The position numbers and the translations under genes are program-made. DNA of 64,000 nucleotides from Nocardia sp. NBC_01329 (lineage in GTDB: Bacteria > Actinomycetota > Actinomycetes > Mycobacteriales > Mycobacteriaceae): positions 434,001 to 498,000 of the forward strand of contig NZ_CP108381.1 of the NCBI RefSeq assembly GCF_035956715.1, written 5' to 3'. Below are positions 1 to 9,566 of this stretch, in pieces. Positions within the stretch are counted from its first letter, which is position 1, and each line of letters starts with the position of its first letter. The notes beneath the pieces were generated by a model, which saw nothing but the letters and a program-made list of their open reading frames with translations, was not told the origin of the DNA and did no database searches.

Positions 1-236
1 CGGATATCACCGAGCCAGCGGGCCACCCGCGGGGCCGAACCACCGAGACCACCGGCCCGGTCCCCACGTGAACCACCCGCGCCGGTGTCGTAGACCGCGC
101 CGAGGGCCTTGTCGATGGCTTTGTCGTCGGCGGTACCGAGGCCGCCGAGAGCCGGTTCGGCGGCCGAACCGAGGACGAGACGCCAACGGCGCAACCGCGC
201 TTCCTCGGTGATCCCTTGCGGTGTAGTCATGTTCAT
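1..236 (-). CDS. VWA-type protein, N-terminal part (runs off left edge)
   Basis: Only about the first 78 residues are in the window. The ATG at 236 overlaps the stop of the DUF5682 gene (ATGA), so the two are probably translationally coupled; a second in-frame ATG lies two codons on. The visible peptide begins MNMTTPQGITEEARLRRWRL and contains a glycine-rich stretch followed by GGSAPRVARWLGDI. I recall that arrangement from the start of actinobacterial von Willebrand factor A (CoxE-like) proteins encoded next to MoxR ATPases. The metal-binding MIDAS motif would lie beyond the edge and cannot be checked. The call rests on position in the SWIM-MoxR-DUF5682 operon plus this short N-terminus. Confidence 0.68.
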   Translation of the reverse strand, partial: MNMTTPQGITEEARLRRWRLVLGSAAEPALGGLGTADDKAIDKALGAVYDTGAGGSRGDRAGGLGGSAPRVARWLGDI

Positions 237-2590
237 GCGGGCACCCCCAGGATGTCGGCGACGGTCCGCAGGGCGAGCAGGCCGCGCTCGGGGTCGGTAG
301 CGGTAGTGGCGGCGGTCGTGGCCGGGCGTCCGTCGCGCACCGCCGCGCCGATCGCGCGACGTTCCCCGGATTCGAACGCACCGAAAGTGCGGCGCAACAG
401 CGGGACGACTTCGACGAACTGTTCCTCGGCCAACCCGGCGAGCCAATCGTCGATGAGTCGCAGCAGGGCCCGGTCGTGGACCAGCACCAGTCCGCGGCCA
501 CCGACGAAACCGTCGACCCATGCCGCCTTCGCGGCCGCGGTATTGCCGACCGACAGCGCCGCCGACAGTCGCCGGGCCGCCTCGTCGGTATCGAACCGGT
601 CGGCGTCGCAGAGCAGGCGCACCGTCCGGCCCACCAGCAGACCGTGCACATCGGGCCGGTCGGCCAGCCGAGCCAGTACCGCCAGCCACTGTCGGGTGGA
701 TTCGGCGTGGTCACGGGTGCGAATCGCGGTGGTGGCGGTATCGAGCTGATCGCGCAACGCCGCCGCGGTGTCATCACCGAGCCCGGTGACCGCGGCGGGT
801 AGGCCGGCGCAGATCCGGATCAGCATGCTGTCCGCGACGTGGGTCAGAGCGGAGGTGTCGGTGCCCCGGACATCCCCATAGCGCAGTGTGCGGAGCACTC
901 CCGGCAGCGCCGCCAGCAGATGGGTCATATCGTGGTCCACCGCCGCCGCCGAACCGAGGCGGCCGATCAGTCCGTCGAGAGCACCCGGCAGTTCGGCGAG
1001 CAACGCGAATTCCAGTGCCTCGGTGAGTTCGGTGACCCCGCTGCCGGGCCGTGCGGCCGTATCGAGGATCTTTGCCTCGGCCGCCACCCGCACGGTGGTG
1101 CCCCATCGGGACGCCTCGATCACCCGGACCGCGAATTCCGGTTCCCAGCGCAGTTCCCAGGTCTCCCGGAAAGTGCCCGTCGACCGCACTGTGCCGGCGC
1201 TGGGGACGCCCCAGTGCACGCCCAGGAGCCGGAGCCGGTGCAGCAGCCGGGATCTGGCGATATCGCGCTCTTTGCGCAGGTCCAGGTCCAGAGTCCGGAT
1301 CAGCGTCTCCTGCTTCAGCCGCAGGGTCCGTGCCTCGGCTCGGAGATCGGCTTCCAGCGGTACGGTCGGCGCCTCGGACGGTACGGCGCCGAGTGCCTCG
1401 CCGACGACCAGCTCCATACCGACCGAGCGCAGCACGGTCTCGTCGCCCTCGCACAGCACGGCCCGCGTCGCCTCGGTGACCTCGGACAGTCCGGCCAGTG
1501 GCCGGCCCCGTAGGGCGGCCAGGGTTTCGGCCAGCCGTACGGCCTCGATGATGTGGGCGCTCGACACCGGCAGGTCGTGGCCCCGCAGGACGCCGGCGAC
1601 CTTGGTGAGCCAGGAGGCGATGGGCCGCTCGGTCTCGGTGAACAGATGGTGATACCACCCCGGCGAGGTGACTCCCGCGCCGTAACCGGATGCCGCGGCG
1701 AGCCGGGAATGCGTCCACGGCACCCAGGTCAGGGTGGACTTGACCTTCGGGAGACCTTTCAGCAGGCGGATATCCGCAGCGGCCGGGCCGAGCGGCTCCT
1801 GGAGGGCGGGAGCATGCCACGCGCCGCAGACGACGGCGATCCGGCGGGCGCCGTCCTTGCGTGCCTTGCGCAGTACCTGTCGCATATGGGCTTCCCGGAT
1901 CAGCGTGTGCCGATCGAGCACCAGCGGTTCGGGTTCCGGTGGCGCCGGTTCGGTAGCGCCGCCTTCGTCGACCGAGGTGGCCGGGAAACCGCCGGACGGA
2001 TCATCGGCGGCCGGACCGCCCGGTTCACCCTCTCCCGCTCGGGGTTCCGGCTCACCGGCGTCGGTGCCGGTCTCCGGTTCGATGAGTGCGGTCTCCCGGA
2101 GCGCGGCCATGGCCTCGGTGATGGCCGCGAAGGTGCCGGTGTCCGAACTCGATTCGACCACCGCGTCCCACCAGCGCTCGGCATCATCGTATCCGCCCGC
2201 GGACGCCAGTTCGGCGAGGGCGTCGCGACCACCGGACCGATCGTCGACCGCCAGTACCTGGGCGGCGGGCAGATCGCAGAAGCGGACCGGCACATCGTTT
2301 TCCACCGCGTAGCGCAGCGCCTGCCATTCCGGGGAGAACACCGCGTAGGGCCAGAACGCCGCGCGCGCCGGCTCGTCGGAGACATAACCGAGCAGCGCGA
2401 CCGGTGGCGCCATCGATGCGGCGGCGGTGTGGATCACCAGCGGGTCCGCGTCCGCCGGACCTTCGATCAGCACGGTGTCCGGCCGGAACTCTTCCAGAGC
2501 CAGGCGCAGCGACCGGGCCGATCCGGGACCGTGGTGGCGTATTCCGTAGACCCGGGTATGCCCGGGGTCACCCGCGTCCGCGGGGCTCAT
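233..2590 (-). CDS. DUF5682 family protein
   Basis: A 785-residue protein of unknown biochemical activity. The chosen ATG at 2590 overlaps the MoxR stop codon (ATGA) and gives an N-terminus reading GHTRVYGIRHHGPGSARSLR, the usual start of this family; an upstream in-frame start at 2671 would run into the MoxR gene and looks wrong. Recognisable blocks are the HHGPGS motif, VLIEGPADAD, VRFCDLP, REAHMRQVLRKA and VVCGAWHAP. Conserved His and Glu residues near the start and an AWH block are reminiscent of TIKI/EreA/ChaN-like proteins, but that is inference. An acidic, low-complexity insert rich in Glu, Pro and Gly follows about residue 200. It sits between the MoxR ATPase and the VWA protein and probably acts with them. 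Confidence 0.82.
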   Translation of the reverse strand: MSPADAGDPGHTRVYGIRHHGPGSARSLRLALEEFRPDTVLIEGPADADPLVIHTAAASMAPPVALLGYVSDEPARAAFWPYAVFSPEWQALRYAVENDVPVRFCDLPAAQVLAVDDRSGGRDALAELASAGGYDDAERWWDAVVESSSDTGTFAAITEAMAALRETALIEPETGTDAGEPEPRAGEGEPGGPAADDPSGGFPATSVDEGGATEPAPPEPEPLVLDRHTLIREAHMRQVLRKARKDGARRIAVVCGAWHAPALQEPLGPAAADIRLLKGLPKVKSTLTWVPWTHSRLAAASGYGAGVTSPGWYHHLFTETERPIASWLTKVAGVLRGHDLPVSSAHIIEAVRLAETLAALRGRPLAGLSEVTEATRAVLCEGDETVLRSVGMELVVGEALGAVPSEAPTVPLEADLRAEARTLRLKQETLIRTLDLDLRKERDIARSRLLHRLRLLGVHWGVPSAGTVRSTGTFRETWELRWEPEFAVRVIEASRWGTTVRVAAEAKILDTAARPGSGVTELTEALEFALLAELPGALDGLIGRLGSAAAVDHDMTHLLAALPGVLRTLRYGDVRGTDTSALTHVADSMLIRICAGLPAAVTGLGDDTAAALRDQLDTATTAIRTRDHAESTRQWLAVLARLADRPDVHGLLVGRTVRLLCDADRFDTDEAARRLSAALSVGNTAAAKAAWVDGFVGGRGLVLVHDRALLRLIDDWLAGLAEEQFVEVVPLLRRTFGAFESGERRAIGAAVRDGRPATTAATTATDPERGLLALRTVADILGVPA

Positions 2591-3693
2591 CCGTTGATCT
2601 CCCGGCAGGCGCGGTAGAAATCGGACCACTCCCGGCGTTCGCGGACCACGGCCTCGAGGTATTCGGTCCACACCACCGAATCGGCCACCGGATCCTTGAT
2701 CACCGAACCGACCACCGCGCCCGCGATATCGGCCGCCCGCAACACCCCGTCACCGAAATGCGCCGACAGAGCCATACCGTTGGTGATCACGGAGATCGCC
2801 TCGGCGGTCGAAAGTGTGCCCGACGGGGATTTCAGTTTGGTCCGGCCGTCTGCGGTCATACCCGCCCGCAGCTCCCGGAAGATCCGCACCACGCGCCGCA
2901 CCTCCTCGGCGGCGGCCGGGACCTCGGGCAGTTCCAGGGCCGAGCCCAGCTGTTCGACCCGGCGGGTCACGATATCGATCTCGTCGGCCTCACTGCCCGG
3001 CAGCGGGAGCACGACGGTGTTGAACCGGCGGCGGAGCGCCGAGGACAGCTCGTTCACACCGCGGTCCCGGTCGTTGGCGGTCGCGATGATGTTGAAACCC
3101 TTGGCGGCCTGGACTTCCATCCCGAGTTCGGGGACCGGCAGGGTCTTCTCCGAAAGGATCGTGATCAGGGCGTCCTGCACATCCGAGGGGATCCGGGTGA
3201 GTTCCTCGAGCCGGGCGATCGCGCCGGTACGCATGGCGTTGAGGATCGGTGAGGGCACCAGTGCGGCCTCGCTCGGCCCTTCGGCGAGCAACCGGGCGTA
3301 GTTCCAGCCGTACCGGATGGCCTCCTCGGCGGTACCCGAAGTGCCCTGGACCAGCAGGGTCGACGATCCGCTGATGGCCGCCGAGAGGTGTTCGGAGACC
3401 CAGGTCTTGGCGGTGCCGGGCACACCGAGCAGCAGCAGGGCGCGATCGGTGGCCAGGGTCGCGACCGCGACCTCCATGAGCCGGCGCGGTCCCACATACT
3501 TCGGCGTGATCACGGTGCCGTCGGCGAGGGTGCCGCCCAGCAGGTAGGTCACCACCGCCCACGGCGACATCGTCCAGGAGGGCGGGCGCGGCCGGTCGTC
3601 GGCGGCGCCGAGGGCCCGCAGTTCGTCGGCGAACGACTGTTCGGCATGCGGGCGCAGCAGTGTCGGGGCGGATTCGGTGGCGACAGTGGTCAT
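2587..3693 (-). CDS. MoxR-type AAA+ ATPase
   Basis: A 368-residue AAA+ ATPase of the MoxR class. These proteins usually act as chaperones that remodel or activate protein complexes together with a VWA-domain partner. Walker A is GVPGTAKTW at about residues 90-98. A Walker B-like block, IARLEELTRIP, is followed by VQDALITILSEK. Sensor 1 is in FNIIATANDRDRGVNEL, and LRRRF carries the likely arginine finger. The ATG at 3693 overlaps the stop of the SWIM gene (ATGA), which fixes the start; the longer open frame upstream is antisense-free shadow of the SWIM gene. It is the second gene of the four-gene operon. Confidence 0.93.
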   Translation of the reverse strand: MTTVATESAPTLLRPHAEQSFADELRALGAADDRPRPPSWTMSPWAVVTYLLGGTLADGTVITPKYVGPRRLMEVAVATLATDRALLLLGVPGTAKTWVSEHLSAAISGSSTLLVQGTSGTAEEAIRYGWNYARLLAEGPSEAALVPSPILNAMRTGAIARLEELTRIPSDVQDALITILSEKTLPVPELGMEVQAAKGFNIIATANDRDRGVNELSSALRRRFNTVVLPLPGSEADEIDIVTRRVEQLGSALELPEVPAAAEEVRRVVRIFRELRAGMTADGRTKLKSPSGTLSTAEAISVITNGMALSAHFGDGVLRAADIAGAVVGSVIKDPVADSVVWTEYLEAVVRERREWSDFYRACREING

Positions 3694-6554
3694 TTCAGCT
3701 CCTCGAGCATCACGGATCGTTGGTGGAGGTCGTGGGCGAGCGTTCCGAGGGCCGCCGCCCAGTCGTCGGCTTCGCAACGGCCGGCCAGCGCGGTGACCGC
3801 ACCCGCGCATTCGGGTGGTAGATGGAGGGTGGCGGTGTGCAGCAGTGAACGGTGCGCGCTGGGATAGGTCCCCGGTGCGCCCCGCCGGGCCGCTGCCGTC
3901 CGGGCTCGCTCTTCGAACAGGTGCAGTAGGTGCCGGGCGAGTTCCGGTGGCCAGGGATGGGCCATCGCGGGCAGCAGGGATTCGAGTTCGGACAACCAGG
4001 CCGACCCCAGCCCGAGCAGATGCCGGAGCTGATCGCCCGAGGGGATCAGTGCGAACAGTTCGCGACGGCGCAGGATGGCCAGATTCGACGGCAGGCCGGC
4101 GGTGAACAGCGCGTGGCCCCAGTCGGTATCGCGCTGGGCCAGCGCCGCGTCCATCCAACCGTCGAACAGCGGTTGCCGGAAGCGATCGTCCACTCGCGTG
4201 GCACAGGCGCGAACCGGCGGGCCGAGCGGTTCGGTCCAGTAACTCAGTGGCAGTCCGGCGACCAACTTCCGGAGTCTGGTAGCGGGTAGATCCGGTCGCC
4301 CGTTCCACCGGTACCCGAACTCCGTGGTGCTGTCGGTGAATCCGTCGCGGATCGAAGCCTTGTCGAGGCTCTCCGGAATACCGACGATCAGCTCGGAGCC
4401 CTCGCCCGAACCGGCCTCCGCGCATTTCAGCCAGGCGGTCGCGCGACCGGTCATCCGTTCGGCGAAAGCCGAGCCCGGCAGGCGGGCCAATAGCTCGGCG
4501 GCGGTCCGTCGCACATCACCCCGGCGATCGTCCAGCGCGCGTTCGAGCAGATCCTCGTCCTCGGGACTCGATCCATCGGCCAGTACGCCGAGCAGTTCCG
4601 CCTTGGGCGCGCCCGATTCCCGGGACCAGGCCTCAGCCAGCGCGTCGCGTGCGGCCGCCGGATCGCGGCGCCGCAGATCGGTCAGCCACCGCAGGCGTTC
4701 CGGTGGCCGCCCGAGGTGCCAGGTCTCGTTCTCCGGCTCGGGTTGTGCGGTATCGCGCCGGACCAGATCGTGCCAGCGTGGAATCCGCCCGGCCAGCCAG
4801 CGGCCGCGAGCCCCGGCCAGTGCCAGCGCCGCCTCGCGCAACTCGCTGTTGCCCGCGGCGAATTCGAGCAATTGGCCGGTGAGCCGATCCGGGGCGCGGT
4901 AATCGTGTGGCGCCGCGGCGGCAAACCATTCGGGTAGGAAATCGGGACGGGATTCGATCAGCAGGGCCAGCCGGTCGGCCGCCGGGCGCGGCAGTACCGG
5001 ACGCGGATCCTCGGCGGCCGGTTCGCCGGGCACTTCGATCCGGCGCGGCAGATACCCGCCGCGAGTCCAGGCCATGTCCAGCGCGGTGGTCTCGAGCAGC
5101 CGACCGGCGGCATCCCGGCCGGACAACGCCGTGACGGTCGCGGCAACCGGTTCGGGAAGTCCCGGCGGGTCGGCCGCACCTCGCGCGGTGCCGAGTAGGG
5201 CGATCGACGCCGCCTCGGGTGTCGCGGTGACGGCCGGACCGGCGGAATCCGCCGGCGGGCCGGCATCGTGGAATTCACCGCCGACCACTACCGAGATCAC
5301 CTCGAGTCGGCGGCCGGTCCAGGTGCCGAAGACGGTCACCGGCCACCCTCCGGACAGTGCGAGCAACCGCCACGGCTGTTCGGGTGTCTCCAGCGGCAGC
5401 GCGCTACCGTCGGGTTCGGCGAGCAGCCAGTCCTCGCCCTGCTGAGTGGGTGTCACTCCGCGCAGCAGTACGGGCCAGGATTCGAGCCAGGGATCGGCGG
5501 CCACCGCCGCCGCGAAATCCGTCAGTGCTGTGGCGATACTGCCCGACCCGGCAGTCGCCGGCAGTTCGGCGGCCGTGGGTGCCGTGTCGTCCCGGTCCGG
5601 TCCCACCACGGCGCGCAGCGGCGCCGCCACCGGATAGAAGTGCAGGTCGTATTCGGCCGTCAGCCCGATCGGCGGGGTGTTCGCGATGAAGACGGGGGAG
5701 CCGAACGAATGGTCGACCAGCAATGCCCAGCGGCCGGTGCGCATTCCGTAGAGCCAGGTGAGCCGGGTGTGCAGCCGCTCCTCTTCTCCGGTGCGCATTC
5801 CGACGGTCAGCCATCGGTCGCCGACGGTGGGTTCGGCCTGTACCGAATCCGCGGAGGTCGGATACCCGATCCGGCTGCGGACGGCGGCCGCCAACGGGGC
5901 GGGCAGCGCATCCAGTTTCGTATGCGCGGTGATGAGCAGGTGCAACCACGAGAACCGGCCCAGCACCACTTCCGGCCAATCCGGCCGCCGCACCACGGCA
6001 TCGGGCAGACGGCGCATCGCCGCGGCTGCCCCCGGTGCCTGAGCGTCCACCAGCCGCGCGGCTACCGCTTCGAAAGCCGCGTGTGAGCGATCTGTCTGGG
6101 CCAGCCCGGTGCGTACCTGGTCGGCGAGCCAGGTGCGGAGCTCGGCCAGTCCGGCCTCCACTCGTTCCTGCCGTTGCTGCGTGGTCGCCGGACCGTCACT
6201 GCGGAGTTTCTTCGGCGGGGCGGCTGCCTTCTCCGCGCGCCGGCCCATCCATTCGGCGGCGAAATCGGCCGTATCGGCGGTTTCGGTCACCGTGCCCGTC
6301 GACCAGAGCATCAGCAGCGACAGGGCGTGTTTACACGGGAACTTCCGGCTCGGGCAGGAGCAGCGGAAGGCGGGGCCGGTCAGATCGACGATCGTCTGGT
6401 ACGGAGTTTTCCCGCTCCCCTTGCACAAACCCCACAGTGCCGTTTCGGAGCAGCCTGTGCCGGACCATTTTCCGGCCAGTTTGCGTGCGGCGGCAAGCGA
6501 ACTCGTATCGGGTGCGAGTGCGCTCACCTGGTTGTCGGTCCACCGTTGTGTCAT
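3690..6554 (-). CDS. SWIM zinc-finger protein
   Basis: A 954-residue protein that begins the SWIM-MoxR-DUF5682-VWA operon. The N-terminal SWIM finger is complete: Cys65, Cys67, Cys74 and His76 (CxC-x6-CxH, within FRCSCPSRKFPCKHALSLL). SWIM fingers are zinc modules that bind DNA or protein. The remaining roughly 850 residues are Ala/Leu/Arg-rich and have no motif I recognise; parts such as DRRGDVRRTAAELLARLPGSAF look HEAT-like. The start at 6554 (MTQRWTDNQV) was preferred to an in-frame start at 6623 because it begins with the family-typical RWT block. The upstream Shine-Dalgarno sequence is weak. Confidence 0.88.
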   Translation of the reverse strand: MTQRWTDNQVSALAPDTSSLAAARKLAGKWSGTGCSETALWGLCKGSGKTPYQTIVDLTGPAFRCSCPSRKFPCKHALSLLMLWSTGTVTETADTADFAAEWMGRRAEKAAAPPKKLRSDGPATTQQRQERVEAGLAELRTWLADQVRTGLAQTDRSHAAFEAVAARLVDAQAPGAAAAMRRLPDAVVRRPDWPEVVLGRFSWLHLLITAHTKLDALPAPLAAAVRSRIGYPTSADSVQAEPTVGDRWLTVGMRTGEEERLHTRLTWLYGMRTGRWALLVDHSFGSPVFIANTPPIGLTAEYDLHFYPVAAPLRAVVGPDRDDTAPTAAELPATAGSGSIATALTDFAAAVAADPWLESWPVLLRGVTPTQQGEDWLLAEPDGSALPLETPEQPWRLLALSGGWPVTVFGTWTGRRLEVISVVVGGEFHDAGPPADSAGPAVTATPEAASIALLGTARGAADPPGLPEPVAATVTALSGRDAAGRLLETTALDMAWTRGGYLPRRIEVPGEPAAEDPRPVLPRPAADRLALLIESRPDFLPEWFAAAAPHDYRAPDRLTGQLLEFAAGNSELREAALALAGARGRWLAGRIPRWHDLVRRDTAQPEPENETWHLGRPPERLRWLTDLRRRDPAAARDALAEAWSRESGAPKAELLGVLADGSSPEDEDLLERALDDRRGDVRRTAAELLARLPGSAFAERMTGRATAWLKCAEAGSGEGSELIVGIPESLDKASIRDGFTDSTTEFGYRWNGRPDLPATRLRKLVAGLPLSYWTEPLGPPVRACATRVDDRFRQPLFDGWMDAALAQRDTDWGHALFTAGLPSNLAILRRRELFALIPSGDQLRHLLGLGSAWLSELESLLPAMAHPWPPELARHLLHLFEERARTAAARRGAPGTYPSAHRSLLHTATLHLPPECAGAVTALAGRCEADDWAAALGTLAHDLHQRSVMLEELK

Positions 6555-7058
6555 CCGGCGAACCTGTTTCGGTCGGTCATCGTGCCCCCGTTTCTCAGTC
6601 CCGAGATTTCTATCGCATCCCACCGACAGAATCTCTTCGCAGTCCGGTCACCAGCGGAAGGTCTTGTCGCCGAGCCGTATTCGGGCGCCGCGTGCGTACC
6701 GGAAATGTTGCACGATCCGGGCGTCTCTGGCATTCTGTTCTGTTCGGCCAGACCGAGCCACCCCCGAAGGGTGACACACCGACGAGCTACCCGACGGGGT
6801 TGGCGAGGGGTGGCCATCGGCAGCCGATCGGCCCGGCCGATGACCAGATCCCATCCCCGCGGGTCAGTTCGCGCCGTCGGCCGTGCGCAGCTCCCAGGCG
6901 TCCGGTTCCGGTGTGGTGTCCGCAACCGTCCGGGACGGAGCCGCGAACCGGCTCTGTCCGGATCGGCCGCTATCGGGTAGCGTTTCGCAGAGCTTTCGAC
7001 CGTACGGCCACATGCGGGGGCTCGACAGGCGTGTGGCCTCGAGGGGTGGAGAACTTTC
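6555..7058. other. intergenic region between divergent operons
   Basis: About 500 bases separating the SWIM operon (leftward) from the Rad50-like ATPase operon (rightward). It must hold both promoters. I found no convincing gene on either strand, no RNA gene and no strong long palindrome. Short hairpins such as CACCC-CCGAA-GGGTG near 6762 are present but not distinctive. Confidence 0.5.
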
Positions 7059-9566
7059 GTGGAGCCTGGGCGTGCCGAATCCGGGGAAATATCGATAGGG
7101 CTCACCGAATTGATCGCCCGCCGTATCGATACCGATCCGGAACTTCCCGGCAAAGCGGCGGCAATCGTTCGTGCGGCCCTCGAAGCGTCGAACACGTCGG
7201 CCGAATCCGCCGGTGGCGCGGCAAGCCCGGCGATCGCCGGGGTATTCCTGAACGCCGTCCGGGTGGGGGGCTTCCGGGGCATCGGTCCCGAGACCACCCT
7301 CGACCTACCGGCCGGGCCGGGCCTGACGCTGGTGACCGGCCGAAACGGGAGTGGGAAGTCGAGTTTCGCCGAAGCCGCGGAACTCGCGCTGACCGGAGGT
7401 AACCGCCGCTGGGACGGCCGCTCGGCCACCTGGCGCGAGGGTTGGCGAAATCTGCACCGGACCGGGCCTGTCCGGGTGGAACTGGAAATGCGTACCGACG
7501 GTCCGGAATCAGGGCTCACCGTCACCCGGGAATGGGACACCGACGAGCCGCTGTCGGGCGGTGTCTGGACCCAGCGCCGCGGGAACGGCCCGGAGCGGGT
7601 GTTCGACGGCGGCGCCTGGGCGATGCCCATGGAGCTGTACCGGCCGTTCCTGTCCTACAGCGAGCTCGGCGCGCTGGTCGACGGTAAGCCCAGCGAACTG
7701 TTCGACGCTCTGCACCAGTTGCTGGGCCTGGACGAGCTCATCGCCGCGCACGAGCGGATCCGGGTCCGCCGCCTGGATCTGGAGCGGGCGGCCCGGACCG
7801 CCCGCCGGGAACGGCAGACCCTACTGGCCGAGCTCGCCGAAGTCACCGATCGCCGTGCGCTGCGCGCCGGTGCGCTGCTGCGCGATCCGATACCCGCAAT
7901 CGCCGAACTCGAGGAGTTGACGGCCGATACCGCCGCCGGTCCGGAACCGGAGGCATTACGCGCGGTGCTGGCCCTGGAACTGCCCTCCGCAGACCGTATC
8001 GAGGCACTGGCCGAGCGGATCTCCGCCGCGGTCGCCGCGGTCGCCGGGGCGACCGCACCCGAAGTGGTCGCGGATCTGCGAATACTCGAGCTGTTGCGCG
8101 CCGCGTACGCGCACGTCGTGGACCACGTACGGATCGCGCCACCGGCGTCGTCGGCCGATCCGGCGCTGCCCGCCGGCCCGGACGCCGAGCGCGTCGGCCA
8201 CGACATCGTGCCCTGCCCGGTATGCGGTCACGGCACCCTGGACCGGCAATGGCTGCTCGACACCGCGGCCGCCATCGACGGTCTTTCGATACGGACCCCG
8301 GATCTGGCGCTGGCCCGCGCCGATCTCACCGGAGCCCTCGCCGATCTGCGGGCGTCGACGGGAAACCTTCCACCGGAACTGATCACCGCGGGCGAAAACG
8401 CCGGCCTCGATACTGTCGGCCTGATCGAGACCTGGGCTCACTGGGTGGGCCTGCCCGAGGCCCCGCAACTCGACGAGTTACCCGGCCGTCTGCGCGCCGT
8501 TCACGAACGCTTGTGCGCGGAGCTGGGTTTCGCCCAACAGCGCGCCGGAAAGGAACTCGACCGGCTCGACGAGGCATGGGCGCCGTTCGTGCCGCGGCTG
8601 CGAGTCTGGCTCGAACTCACCCGTGCCGTCACCGCGCAGGCCGCCGAGCTGCAGACCACTCGCGCGGCCGAGGAGTGGCTGAAATCGGCTACCGCGCGAG
8701 TGCGCGACGAACGGCTCGCCCCGTTGGCCGGAACCGCGCGGTGGGTGTGGCAGACCCTGCGCCAGCAGAGCAGCGTCGAACTCGGCGGAATCCATCTGCA
8801 GGGCAACGCGAACAGCGCCCGCCGGGTCCATCTGGAGGTGACCGTCGACGAGGTCGACGGTGCCGCGCTGGGCGTGATGAGTCAAGGTGAACTGCACGCG
8901 CTCGGACTGGCGCTGTTCCTGCCGCGCGCCACCGTCGCGGCAAGCCCGTTCCGGTTCGTCGTGATCGACGATCCGGTCCAGGCCATGGACCCCGCCAAAG
9001 TGGACGGGCTGGCCCGGGTCCTGGCCACTGTCGCCTGGGAACGGCAGGTGGTGGTGTTCACCCACGACGACCGGCTGGCCGAGGCGGTGCGGAGAATGCA
9101 GATCGATGCCCGGATCATCGAAGTACAGCGGCGAGAACGGTCGGTGGTGGAAATCCGCCCCGCCGGCGACCCGGTGCACCGCTACCTCGATGATGCCCGT
9201 GCTCTACTGCGCACGCCGCAGTTGCCGCGCACCATAGCCGATGAGCTCGTGGCCACCTGTTGCCGTTCCGCGCTGGAAGCGGCGAGCCTGGCCCGGGCGA
9301 AACGGGTGCTGCTGGCCGACGGAATGGATCACCGGGAGGTGCAGCGGCGCATCGATCGAGCTCAATCCACCCGGGCCATGGTCACTCTCGCGGTGCTGGG
9401 TCCCGGGCATCGGATCGACGACCTGAACAAACAGCTCGCCCAGGAGGGCCGGTGGGCGGTCGAGGTGGTCCGTGACGCTACGGCCGGGGCTCACGTTCCG
9501 ATCGAGCGTGATCTCGCTGAGCTGATCGCGGATACCGAACGCTTCGCCGAGTGGCTGGCGCAGTGA
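7059..9566 (+). CDS. Rad50/RecF-like AAA ATPase with CPVC motif
   Basis: An 835-residue SMC/RecF-class ATPase. Walker A is GRNGSGKSS at residues 94-102. The signature motif is MSQGELHALGLAL from residue 607. Walker B is FVVIDDP with Asp637-Asp638, followed by a D-loop-like AMDP, and the switch His is at about 669 in VVFTHDD. The middle carries PCPVCGHG (Cys386 and Cys389), which resembles the zinc-hook CxxC of Rad50 and suggests dimerisation across a coiled-coil apex. About 150 residues follow the ATPase core. The start is GTG at 7059 with a GGAG box seven bases upstream. Its stop overlaps the GTG of the next gene. Such ATPases serve DNA repair or anti-phage defence; which applies here is not shown. 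Confidence 0.85.
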   Translation: MEPGRAESGEISIGLTELIARRIDTDPELPGKAAAIVRAALEASNTSAESAGGAASPAIAGVFLNAVRVGGFRGIGPETTLDLPAGPGLTLVTGRNGSGKSSFAEAAELALTGGNRRWDGRSATWREGWRNLHRTGPVRVELEMRTDGPESGLTVTREWDTDEPLSGGVWTQRRGNGPERVFDGGAWAMPMELYRPFLSYSELGALVDGKPSELFDALHQLLGLDELIAAHERIRVRRLDLERAARTARRERQTLLAELAEVTDRRALRAGALLRDPIPAIAELEELTADTAAGPEPEALRAVLALELPSADRIEALAERISAAVAAVAGATAPEVVADLRILELLRAAYAHVVDHVRIAPPASSADPALPAGPDAERVGHDIVPCPVCGHGTLDRQWLLDTAAAIDGLSIRTPDLALARADLTGALADLRASTGNLPPELITAGENAGLDTVGLIETWAHWVGLPEAPQLDELPGRLRAVHERLCAELGFAQQRAGKELDRLDEAWAPFVPRLRVWLELTRAVTAQAAELQTTRAAEEWLKSATARVRDERLAPLAGTARWVWQTLRQQSSVELGGIHLQGNANSARRVHLEVTVDEVDGAALGVMSQGELHALGLALFLPRATVAASPFRFVVIDDPVQAMDPAKVDGLARVLATVAWERQVVVFTHDDRLAEAVRRMQIDARIIEVQRRERSVVEIRPAGDPVHRYLDDARALLRTPQLPRTIADELVATCCRSALEAASLARAKRVLLADGMDHREVQRRIDRAQSTRAMVTLAVLGPGHRIDDLNKQLAQEGRWAVEVVRDATAGAHVPIERDLAELIADTERFAEWLAQ

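Noticed and set aside
2591..2671. Longer N-terminus for the DUF5682 protein
   Set aside because: The extra 27 residues overlap the MoxR coding sequence and lack family similarity; the ATGA-coupled start at 2590 fits better.
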